The notes under the pieces were generated by a model, which was not told the DNA's origin, did no database searches, and saw only the letters and a program-made list of their open reading frames with translations. Source: Gemmatimonas sp. (GTDB lineage Bacteria; Gemmatimonadota; Gemmatimonadetes; Gemmatimonadales; Gemmatimonadaceae). From it: DNA of 58,951 nt. The stretch covers positions 1 through 58,951 of the forward strand of contig JANYJW010000032.1 in NCBI GenBank assembly GCA_025361705.1. Reading direction: 5' to 3'. Shown here one piece after another: positions 21,286-28,926 of this stretch. Position 1 is the first letter of the stretch, and each line of letters opens with the position of its first letter. The translations under genes and the position numbers were made by a program.

Positions 21286-21301
21286 TGTGACGTACATCAC
21301 A
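21286..21301. promoter_or_regulatory. Perfect CRP-type palindrome TGTGA-N6-TCACA
   Basis: TGTGA (21286-21290) and TCACA (21297-21301) flank CGTACA, an exact match to the Crp-family consensus. It lies 133-148 bp upstream of the cytochrome cluster, in an AT-richer gap. Further downstream are two nested inverted pairs, gttacc/ggtaac and atgcct/aggcat (about 21316-21366), which may form a leader hairpin. No clear -10/-35 pair could be assigned. A Crp/Fnr-family regulator is inferred. Confidence 0.6.
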
Positions 21302-21433
21302 TATTTGCAGCCTTCGTTACCTTTTTCCTGATGCCTCGTCGGACGTTGTAAGGCATTACAGGTAACAAACTCCTTAGCCGCCGCCGATGGCCGCTCAGGG
21401 CTATTTGCATACCACCCTCACCCCTGTCGTCGG

Positions 21434-22468
21434 ATGAATCCGCTGCACACGGCCCGTGACAGAGAAACCGTCGCATCGCCAGCGCCTGACAGGGCTCGCC
21501 GCCCGTCCCTGACGCCGTCGACGGCACCTGTTGTGGCGAAGCGGAAAGAGAGCAAGGGTGCGTGGGTGACGGCCGCGCTGATGCTCCCGCTCGTTGCGGT
21601 GAACGTCTGGGGCGCGACGTATTATCTCGCAGCGCCCGGCGGGCGTGTTCGCCATCCGCTGCACACGCTGCTGCGACCATCCGGCTTGGTGGGACAGAGC
21701 ACGGGCATCGCGGCGTTCGCGATCTTCGTCTTCCTGTGGCTGTACCCGTTGCGAAAGAAGTACAAGCGGCTTGCGTTCACCGGATCGGTGGGCAAGTGGC
21801 TCGACATTCACGTCGCCTCGGCGCTCCTGCTGCCGCTGCTGCTGGCCACGCACGCCGCGTGGCATTCCGATGGCGTAATTGGCCTTGGCCTCGTGGCGAT
21901 GCTCGTGGTGATCGCGAGCGGGGTGGTGGGGCGCTACCTGTATACCCGCATTCCCCGCGCGAAGAGCGGCATGGAACTGTCGCGCGAGGAGACGGCGAGC
22001 GCCCGGATGGACCTCCTGCAGCGGCTGTCCGACACCACGGGAATGACGGTCGCCGACCTCGAGGGGATGCTCTCGACGGGACAGGACGAGGAAAGCCGTG
22101 GCATTCTTCCCGCGCTCCGGCGCATGGTGCTGAACGACTTCACGCGCCGCCGGCGCTGTCGGGAACTGCGCAACCGCTGGATGGCGACGCGTGAGCGCAG
22201 GGCGCAGGACAGCGCGCCGGCGCATGACGAGCGCCGGCAGACGAACCGGGGGCCACAACGCTCGCTGACCGGTCGCGCCCTCGACGAGGCGGTCGCGCTG
22301 GCCGACCGCGAGATCGCGTTGCAGCAGCAGGTGCGCATGCTCGAGGCAACGCACCGCGTCTTCAAGTTCTGGCATGTCGCGCACCGGCCGTTCGCGGTTA
22401 CGGCGCTGCTGGCCGTCGTGGTGCACATCGCCGTGGTCGTTTCGCTCGGCGCAACCTGGTTCTGGTAA
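21434..22468 (+). CDS. Integral membrane protein, predicted di-haem cytochrome b
   Basis: 344 residues with about five helices (~42-66, 85-107, 122-144, 148-170, 318-343) and a long charged cytoplasmic segment between helices 4 and 5 (~172-315). Helix 3 has His126 and His140 and helix 5 has His317 and His331. Both pairs are 14 apart, the H-x13-H spacing used in bc-type cytochrome b to hold two stacked b haems across the membrane. No closer family was recognised. As first gene of the cytochrome cluster and 3 bp before the flavoprotein gene, it probably moves electrons through the inner membrane or to and from quinone. Haem binding is inferred from spacing only. Confidence 0.7.
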   Translation: MNPLHTARDRETVASPAPDRARRPSLTPSTAPVVAKRKESKGAWVTAALMLPLVAVNVWGATYYLAAPGGRVRHPLHTLLRPSGLVGQSTGIAAFAIFVFLWLYPLRKKYKRLAFTGSVGKWLDIHVASALLLPLLLATHAAWHSDGVIGLGLVAMLVVIASGVVGRYLYTRIPRAKSGMELSREETASARMDLLQRLSDTTGMTVADLEGMLSTGQDEESRGILPALRRMVLNDFTRRRRCRELRNRWMATRERRAQDSAPAHDERRQTNRGPQRSLTGRALDEAVALADREIALQQQVRMLEATHRVFKFWHVAHRPFAVTALLAVVVHIAVVVSLGATWFW

Positions 22469-22471
22469 GCC

Positions 22472-23899
22472 ATGCTCCTCACCACCTTCGGCTTCTTTGC
22501 CCTGACGGGGCTCCTCGTCTGGCTGCACTTGCGTTCGAGCGGGGGCGGGGGCGGAGCTCGACCAAGTGGCCATGTCGCGCGCCCGTCGGCCCCATGCCCG
22601 CGTTGCCAGAAGCCGGTCGTCGTCGGGAGTACGTTCTGCCCGGGATGCGGCGTGCCTCTGCAGGCGTTTGAGGTCGTGCAGGCGAAGATCGCGACGGGCC
22701 CGCAGACATCCACGGGGGTGCCAAAGGCGGCGGTCCGGGCCGACATGTGTGTCGGGTGTGGCACCTGCGTGGCCGCCTGTCCGGAACCGGGCGCAATCGT
22801 CCTGGTGCACAAGCTGGCGGTCGTGAACGATGACCTCTGCAAAGGACACGGCGAGTGCGTGCGCGGCTGTCCGGTCGGCGCCATTTCCGTGGTGACGGGG
22901 ACGGCGGTGAACCGCGTGCGCGTGCCGTTGATCAACGCCAACTTCGAAACCAGCGTCCCCGGCATGTACATCGTGGGCGAGCTCGGCGGCCGAGGCCTGA
23001 TCAAGAACGCCATTAATGAGGGCAAGATGGCGGTCGAGCATATCGTTCAGCAGCTCGAGGGCACCGAGGTGCCGCCCTGCGACGAGCCGTTCGTTGATGT
23101 AGCGATCGTGGGCTCGGGGCCGGCGGGCTTGAGTGCCGGCCTCGAGTCGATGCGCCGCCACCTGAGTTGCGTGGTGATTGAGCAGGGCTCGCTTTCCGAC
23201 ACCGTGCGCAAGTATCCACGCCACAAGCTGCTGCTGGCAGAACCGGTGCAGGTGCCCCTGTACGGCGACCTGTGGATCGCGGATGCCTCCAAGGAGACGT
23301 TGCTGCAGGTGTGGGAGACAATTGTCGCCAACACCGGCCTGCCGGTGCGCACGGGCGAGCGCGTGACCGGTGTCGCGCGCGATGGCGCGTTCTTCCGGGT
23401 CCAGACGGCGCTCGGTTCGCAACTGGCGCGCAAGGTGGTGCTCGCGCTCGGGCGCCGCGGCACGCCGCGCAAGCTCGACGTGCCGGGCGAGGAGCTCGAC
23501 AAGGTGTTCTACGACATCGTCGAGATGGAGGCATTCGCGGGCAAGCGCGTGCTGATCGTCGGCGGCGGCGACAGCGCCATCGAGTCGGTGCTTGGCCTGA
23601 TCAACCAGCCGGACACCACCGTGACGCTGTCGTATCGCGGCACGGCGTGGGACCGGGTGAAGGAGCGCAACCGCGAGAAGTTGCAAAAGGCGATCGCCGC
23701 CGGAAAGCTATCGCCGATGCTCGAGAGCCACGTGCGCGAGATCCGGCACGACGTCGCCGTCCTCGAGGTGGACGGGGAGACGACGATTCTGCCCAACGAC
23801 TTCGTGGTCGTGCGGGTCGGAGGCGAGGCGCCGTATGCGATGCTCGAGCGGTTGGGAGTGCAAATCGTCGAGAAAGAAGTCGCCGCGAGGGCCGGATAG
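22472..23899 (+). CDS. Membrane-anchored zinc-ribbon/ferredoxin/flavin NAD(P) oxidoreductase, permuted
   Basis: 475 residues. Order: membrane helix 4-20; zinc ribbon C42-C45/C56-C59; ferredoxin motif C93-C96-C99-C103; second motif C123-x2-His126-x2-C129-x3-C133, where the second Cys is His; FAD GSGPAGLSAG (214-223); NAD(P) VGGGDSAIES (363-372). A TSVPGMYIVGE...GLIKNAINEG segment (~160-185), normally the C-terminal FAD motif of thioredoxin-reductase-like proteins, lies before the Rossmann fold, so the flavin domain appears circularly permuted. No redox Cys pair (CxxC) sits in the flavin domain. The likely job is electron exchange between NAD(P)H or ferredoxin and the adjacent cytochrome b on the cytoplasmic side. 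The exact donor is unknown. Confidence 0.8.
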   Translation: MLLTTFGFFALTGLLVWLHLRSSGGGGGARPSGHVARPSAPCPRCQKPVVVGSTFCPGCGVPLQAFEVVQAKIATGPQTSTGVPKAAVRADMCVGCGTCVAACPEPGAIVLVHKLAVVNDDLCKGHGECVRGCPVGAISVVTGTAVNRVRVPLINANFETSVPGMYIVGELGGRGLIKNAINEGKMAVEHIVQQLEGTEVPPCDEPFVDVAIVGSGPAGLSAGLESMRRHLSCVVIEQGSLSDTVRKYPRHKLLLAEPVQVPLYGDLWIADASKETLLQVWETIVANTGLPVRTGERVTGVARDGAFFRVQTALGSQLARKVVLALGRRGTPRKLDVPGEELDKVFYDIVEMEAFAGKRVLIVGGGDSAIESVLGLINQPDTTVTLSYRGTAWDRVKERNREKLQKAIAAGKLSPMLESHVREIRHDVAVLEVDGETTILPNDFVVVRVGGEAPYAMLERLGVQIVEKEVAARAG

Positions 23900-25933
23900 A
23901 TGCAGACGATGCGACTGGCGACGATGCTGGTCGGGCTCTCGGTCATGATGGGAGCGCCGCTGCACGCCCAGATTTCTCCGGGGCCGCTGGCGCGCGCGCA
24001 CGCCAAGTTCGAGGGGTCCACGAACTGCGTGAAGTGCCACGGGCTCAAGAAGGAGCCGATGGCGCAGCGGTGCCTTGCCTGTCATAAAGAAGTGGCCTGG
24101 CTGATCGAGAACAACCGCGGCGTGCATGCGAACTCGCGCAATGTGCCGCACAAGGAGTGCGCGCAATGCCACCCCGACCACGCCGGTCTCGACTTCGCGA
24201 TGGTCGACTGGGGCAAGGGCGGCTCGGCCGAGTTCGACCACAAGCGCGCCGGCTGGGAGCTCGACGGCAAGCATGCCAAGGCCAAGTGCACCGCCTGCCA
24301 CACGTCAGAGTTCCGCAAGTCGCCGTCCGCCGCGCTTTCGCCTCGCACCACGGGTGCCGGATGGATGGGGCTCGAGACGGCCTGCATCTCATGCCACGCC
24401 CGCGATGACGTGCACAAGAACGCGCTGGGCAACCAGTGCGAGCGCTGCCATGATGCCGCGGACTGGAAGAAGCCGACCCGCTTTGATCACGCCAAGTCGT
24501 CGTATCCGCTGACCGGCAAGCACGCGAACGTGGAGTGCGACAAGTGCCACAAGCCGGCGAAGCTGAACCTCAGGCCGGATGAGAAGGGCCGCACTATCGG
24601 TCTGTACAAGCCGCTGCCATTCGCCGAGTGCTCGGCGTGTCACGCCGACCCGCACAAGGGGCGCTTGTCCCCCAAGTGTGGCGACTGCCACTCGACCAAG
24701 GATTTCAAGGACGTCAACCGCAAGGACTTCGACCATTCGCGGACGCGGTACCCGCTGACCGGCAAGCATCTCACCGTGCAGTGTGAAGCGTGTCATGCCG
24801 TGGGCCTCACCAAGAAGGCACCGCCCTTTGCGAAGTGCACCGACTGTCACGCCGACGCTCATTTTGGCCGCGGCACGCTGCGTGGGCAGCCAGCGGACTG
24901 CGCCGCTTGCCACCGCGTGGAGGGTTTCGTGCCCTCGACGTATACGGTGGCGCAGCACGCCGCGACGAGCTTTGTGCTCGGAGGCCGCCACGCCGACGTG
25001 AAGTGCGCGCTCTGCCACGTGGCGTCGGACTCGATGGTGCGAGGTACGCCCCGGCGCACCGTTCGCCGCGTGCAGCTGCGCCCGCAGGCCGCCGCCTGCG
25101 GCAACTGTCATGCCGACGCGCACCTTGGCGCTCCCGCGAACACGGCAGGCGCTGCGACATGCATCACGTGCCACGACGATCGCGGATGGTCGCCAACGAC
25201 GTTCACGATCGCGCGGCATGCCGCCCTCAAGCTGCCGCTTGACGGCGCGCACCAGCCACTGGCGTGCGCGCGCTGCCACATCGCCGTGAAGCCGGCGACT
25301 GCCGTGGTCCTCGCAACCGGACGCAAGGCGACGGCCGCCGTGCCGCTGCGGGTGGCCGTCGCCTGCGAGAGTTGCCACCTCGATCCGCACGCCGGCCGCT
25401 ATGTCGCCGGCGGGCCGCAGGTCACCGCCGATGGGTGCCGGGCCTGCCACGACACGCGCCGGTTCGTCCCGTCCACGCTGGCGGTGGCGCGGCACGCCAC
25501 GCTCGGCTTTGCGCTGGACGGCGCGCACCGGAGCATCCCGTGCCGCGAGTGCCACAAGGAGCTGGGTGTCGCCAGCAAGTCGTCACTCAAGGTCTCGGGA
25601 GCGTCGCCCGCCGCGCGACTGCCGTTCAGTGGGGCACGGCGGTCCGCCTGCATCGCGTGCCACGCCGACCCGCACGCGGGCCAGTTCAACGCCCGCAAGG
25701 GTGGCGGCACGTGCGAGAGTTGCCATGACGCCGCCCAGTGGACCGGCGCGGTCCGATTTGTCCATGATCGTGATTCATCCTTCCCGCTGGCCGGCGCGCA
25801 TTCGCGCGTTCCCTGCGTCGCGTGCCATGTGCACACGCCGCAGTCCGGCGGGGGGACGCGGGTGCAGTACCGTCCGTTGCCGACCGCCTGTGAGGGCTGC
25901 CACACGGACGCCAGCTTGAGGAAACGTCCATGA
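23900..25933 (+). CDS. Exported 23-haem c-type cytochrome
   Basis: 677 residues with a Sec signal peptide (cleavage probably after PLHA or AQ, ~23-25) and no lipobox. I count 23 CXXCH haem-binding motifs, about one per 28 residues, starting at CVKCH (~43). Recurring FDH, TGKH/GAH and CHADxH elements offer His as sixth ligands, so most haems are probably bis-His and low potential. It resembles cytochrome c3/c7-type multi-haem proteins. It should sit in the periplasm, or be plugged into an outer-membrane pore, and take electrons from the inner-membrane partners encoded just upstream. It is followed by a 4-bp overlap with the next cytochrome gene. Confidence 0.93.
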   Translation: MQTMRLATMLVGLSVMMGAPLHAQISPGPLARAHAKFEGSTNCVKCHGLKKEPMAQRCLACHKEVAWLIENNRGVHANSRNVPHKECAQCHPDHAGLDFAMVDWGKGGSAEFDHKRAGWELDGKHAKAKCTACHTSEFRKSPSAALSPRTTGAGWMGLETACISCHARDDVHKNALGNQCERCHDAADWKKPTRFDHAKSSYPLTGKHANVECDKCHKPAKLNLRPDEKGRTIGLYKPLPFAECSACHADPHKGRLSPKCGDCHSTKDFKDVNRKDFDHSRTRYPLTGKHLTVQCEACHAVGLTKKAPPFAKCTDCHADAHFGRGTLRGQPADCAACHRVEGFVPSTYTVAQHAATSFVLGGRHADVKCALCHVASDSMVRGTPRRTVRRVQLRPQAAACGNCHADAHLGAPANTAGAATCITCHDDRGWSPTTFTIARHAALKLPLDGAHQPLACARCHIAVKPATAVVLATGRKATAAVPLRVAVACESCHLDPHAGRYVAGGPQVTADGCRACHDTRRFVPSTLAVARHATLGFALDGAHRSIPCRECHKELGVASKSSLKVSGASPAARLPFSGARRSACIACHADPHAGQFNARKGGGTCESCHDAAQWTGAVRFVHDRDSSFPLAGAHSRVPCVACHVHTPQSGGGTRVQYRPLPTACEGCHTDASLRKRP

Positions 25934-28926
25934 CCTGGGCGCTACGCTTCTTTGTCCTGTTTGCCTTGACGGGTGTCACCGTGCAGGGGCAGACCGTGGT
26001 CACCACCAACCCGCACGGCCCGAACATCGGCGCCTGCGCCACGTGCCATCTGGCCAACGCCTGGCGTCCCGCGCGCATCAGCAAGCAGTTCGTGCACGCG
26101 GCGGGTGTTTTCGGGCTTGACGGCGCGCATGAGCGCACGGCCTGCACCGCCTGCCACGCGTCCCTCGATTTCAGCAAGGCGCCCACGACCTGCGCGCAGT
26201 GCCACCGGGACGTGCACAACGCCGAGCTGGGCACCAACTGCGCGCAGTGCCACACGACGCGCAGCTTTGTGGACCAGACCAACCTCAAGCGCATGCACGA
26301 GCTCACGCGCTTTCCGCTGCGCGGCGCACACGTCGCGCTCGCCTGCGAGAGCTGCCATCCGTCGGCCATGCCGGGGCAATCACAATTCCGCGGCCGGCCG
26401 ACCACCTGCATTGGCTGTCACTCGGCGCAGTACCGCGACGCGAAGGCGCCGGACCATCAGGCGGCCGGGTTCCCCCAGGATTGCACGCAGTGTCACTCCA
26501 ACTCCACCTGGACGGGCGGCAAATTCGACCATGGCGCGACCAGATTCCCGCTCACGTTTGCGCATGCCGCTGTCAGTTGCGACAAGTGCCATAGCGACGG
26601 CGTGTTCCGGGGCCGGTCCATGGTCTGCGTGTCGTGCCACCAGAGCGATTACAACTGGTCGAAGAATCCGCCGCACGCGGCCGGCGGCATGCCGACGGAC
26701 TGTGCGTTGTGCCACACCATGAAGTCGTGGAAGGAAGGGACGTTCAACCACGATGTGACCGCATTTCCGCTCACCGGCGCGCATCGTGCCGTGCTCTGCT
26801 CGAGCTGCCATGCCGACGGGCAATACAAGGGACGTCCGACGGCGTGCACTGCGTGTCACCAGACCGACTACCAGAAGTCGATGCGGCCACCGCACGCCCT
26901 GCTCACGTTCTCGGCCGCCTGTGCGACGTGTCACACCACCACCGCGTGGGCCGGGGGCACGTTCGATCACAACACGACGGCATTCGCGCTCACCGGCGCC
27001 CACAAGACGGTAGCCTGCATGTCCTGTCATGCGAACGGGGTCTACCGCGGACATGCCTCGACCTGTGCGGCGTGTCACCAGGCCGACTACAACGCCAGCA
27101 AGAACCCGCCGCACCAGAGCGGTGGCTTCCCGGTGACGTGCAAGGACTGCCATAGCACGACCAGTTGGCTGGGATCCGCGTTTGACCACAACGTGACGCA
27201 GTTCCCGCTGACCGGCGCGCACAAGACCGTGGCGTGCACGTCGTGCCACGGCGATGGCGTGTACCGTGGCAAGAGCAATGCCTGCTCGTCGTGCCACCAG
27301 ACCAACTACAGCAATACCACGCTGCCTCCGCACCAGGCGCTCGGGTTCTCGACGGCGTGCGCAACCTGCCATACCACCACCGCCTGGCTTGGCGCGTCGT
27401 TCGATCACAACACCTCGGCCTTCCCGCTGACCGGCGCGCACCGGACCGTGGCATGCAGCAGCTGCCATTCCAACGGGGTGTATCGCGGCCATGCCTCGGC
27501 GTGTGTCGCGTGCCATCAGGCGAACTACGCGGCCACGAAGACGCCGCCGCATGCCGCGTCAGGATATCCCACGACCTGCGCGTCGTGCCACGGCACCGCC
27601 TCGTGGACTGGCACCAGCTTCGATCACGCGACGACGCGCTTTCCGCTGACGGGAGCGCACAAGACGGCGGCGTGCGCCTCCTGCCATGGCGACGGTGTCT
27701 TCAAGGGCAAGAGCATGGACTGCTTCTCGTGCCATCAGCCCAAGTACGCCGCCACGTCGCACCCGCCGCACCAATCGCTGGGGTTCTCCACGGCGTGCGC
27801 CACATGCCATGGAACGACGGCGTGGCTGCCGGCGACCTTTGACCACAATACCACGGCCTTCCCGCTGGCCGGCGCGCACAAGGCAGCGGCATGCACCGCG
27901 TGCCACGGCGATGGCGTCTACAAGGGCAAGGCAACCACGTGCGCGGGCTGCCATCAGGCGAAGTACGCTGCGACGAAGACCCCGGCGCATGCGGCCTCGG
28001 GCTTCCCGACGACGTGCCAGATCTGCCACAACGTCACGGCGTGGACACCGGCAGCCTACGATCACTCGACCACGCTGTTCCCATTGACCGGGGCGCACCG
28101 GACGGTCTTGTGCGCGTCATGCCACGGCGATGGCGTGTACAAGGGCAAGAACACCGCCTGCGCCTCGTGCCATCAGCCCGACTACACCAGTTCCAAGTTG
28201 CCGCCGCACTCGTCGCTCGCCTTCTCCACGGCCTGCGCAACGTGTCATACGACGACGGCCTGGGCGGGCGGGTCCTACGATCACAACGTGACCCGCTTTC
28301 CGCTCACTGGGGCGCATCGCGCCGTCCCGTGCGCGTCGTGTCACGGCGACGGCGTCTTCCGCGGGAAGAACATGGCCTGCGTCGGATGCCACCAGGCGAA
28401 GTACGACGGCTCGGCGAACCCGCCGCACAAGTCGGCGGGTTTCCCGACGACGTGCGAAGTGTGCCACGGGACGACGGCGTGGACGCCGGCGACATTCAAT
28501 CACTCGGCGACGCTCTTCCCGCTCACCGGGGCGCATATCGGCAAGGCCTGCTCGGCATGCCATGGCGATGGCGTGTACAAGGGCAAGCCGACGACGTGCG
28601 TCAGCTGCCACCTGGCGGTCTACAACTCCGCCACGAGCGTGAACCACAAGTCGGCCGGTTTCCCGACCACCTGCGAATCGTGCCACACGACGACGAAGTG
28701 GGCGGGGGCGACGTTCAACCACGAGACGTTCTTCCCCATCAAGACGGGCAAGCACACTGGAATCGCGTGCGCCACCTGCCACACGGTGGCGACGAACTAT
28801 GCCTCGTTCTCGTGCTTCAGCTGCCACTCCCAGAGCAAGATGAACAGCGCGCACCAGGGGCGCGCGGGCTACGCCTACAACAGCACGCTGTGCTACCAGT
28901 GTCACCCGACGGGGAAGAAGCCGTGA
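25930..28926 (+). CDS. Exported 40-haem c-type cytochrome with tri-haem repeats
   Basis: 998 residues with a Sec signal peptide (to ~20, VTVQGQ) and 40 CXXCH motifs by direct count: four in the N-terminal part, eleven tri-haem units (33) and three in the C-terminal cap. Ten consecutive units are 72-73 residues; an earlier one of 78 begins at residue 128. Each unit reads FPLTGAH..., CxSCHGDGVYKGK, CxxCHQxxY, PPH, CxxCHxTTxW, FDHN. It thus offers three haem motifs and three extra conserved His (GAH, PPH, FDH), enough to give each haem a second His ligand. Such a regular, haem-dense rod suggests a long electron wire in or beyond the periplasm. ATG 25930 overlaps the previous gene by 4 bp. Confidence 0.93.
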   Translation: MTWALRFFVLFALTGVTVQGQTVVTTNPHGPNIGACATCHLANAWRPARISKQFVHAAGVFGLDGAHERTACTACHASLDFSKAPTTCAQCHRDVHNAELGTNCAQCHTTRSFVDQTNLKRMHELTRFPLRGAHVALACESCHPSAMPGQSQFRGRPTTCIGCHSAQYRDAKAPDHQAAGFPQDCTQCHSNSTWTGGKFDHGATRFPLTFAHAAVSCDKCHSDGVFRGRSMVCVSCHQSDYNWSKNPPHAAGGMPTDCALCHTMKSWKEGTFNHDVTAFPLTGAHRAVLCSSCHADGQYKGRPTACTACHQTDYQKSMRPPHALLTFSAACATCHTTTAWAGGTFDHNTTAFALTGAHKTVACMSCHANGVYRGHASTCAACHQADYNASKNPPHQSGGFPVTCKDCHSTTSWLGSAFDHNVTQFPLTGAHKTVACTSCHGDGVYRGKSNACSSCHQTNYSNTTLPPHQALGFSTACATCHTTTAWLGASFDHNTSAFPLTGAHRTVACSSCHSNGVYRGHASACVACHQANYAATKTPPHAASGYPTTCASCHGTASWTGTSFDHATTRFPLTGAHKTAACASCHGDGVFKGKSMDCFSCHQPKYAATSHPPHQSLGFSTACATCHGTTAWLPATFDHNTTAFPLAGAHKAAACTACHGDGVYKGKATTCAGCHQAKYAATKTPAHAASGFPTTCQICHNVTAWTPAAYDHSTTLFPLTGAHRTVLCASCHGDGVYKGKNTACASCHQPDYTSSKLPPHSSLAFSTACATCHTTTAWAGGSYDHNVTRFPLTGAHRAVPCASCHGDGVFRGKNMACVGCHQAKYDGSANPPHKSAGFPTTCEVCHGTTAWTPATFNHSATLFPLTGAHIGKACSACHGDGVYKGKPTTCVSCHLAVYNSATSVNHKSAGFPTTCESCHTTTKWAGATFNHETFFPIKTGKHTGIACATCHTVATNYASFSCFSCHSQSKMNSAHQGRAGYAYNSTLCYQCHPTGKKP
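26311..28731 (+). repeat. Coding tandem repeat, about 219-bp period, 11 units
   Basis: A divergent 234-bp unit (26311-26544) is followed by ten in-frame units of 219 bp (the last 216) from 26545. Conserved positions are the CXXCH codons and the GAH, PPH and FDH codons; codon choice differs between units, so amplification is not very recent. Some unit pairs share alternating loop sequences (GVYRGHAS against GVYKGK), hinting at duplication of two-unit blocks. Confidence 0.9.

Noticed and set aside
21401-23686. A 761-residue minus-strand open frame opposite the cytochrome b and flavoprotein genes
   Set aside because: The plus-strand frames carry membrane helices and cofactor motifs in the right order. 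The minus frame has none.
26545-28731. The 219-bp repeat as a CRISPR or satellite array
   Set aside because: The repeats are in frame, encode CXXCH units and have no spacers.
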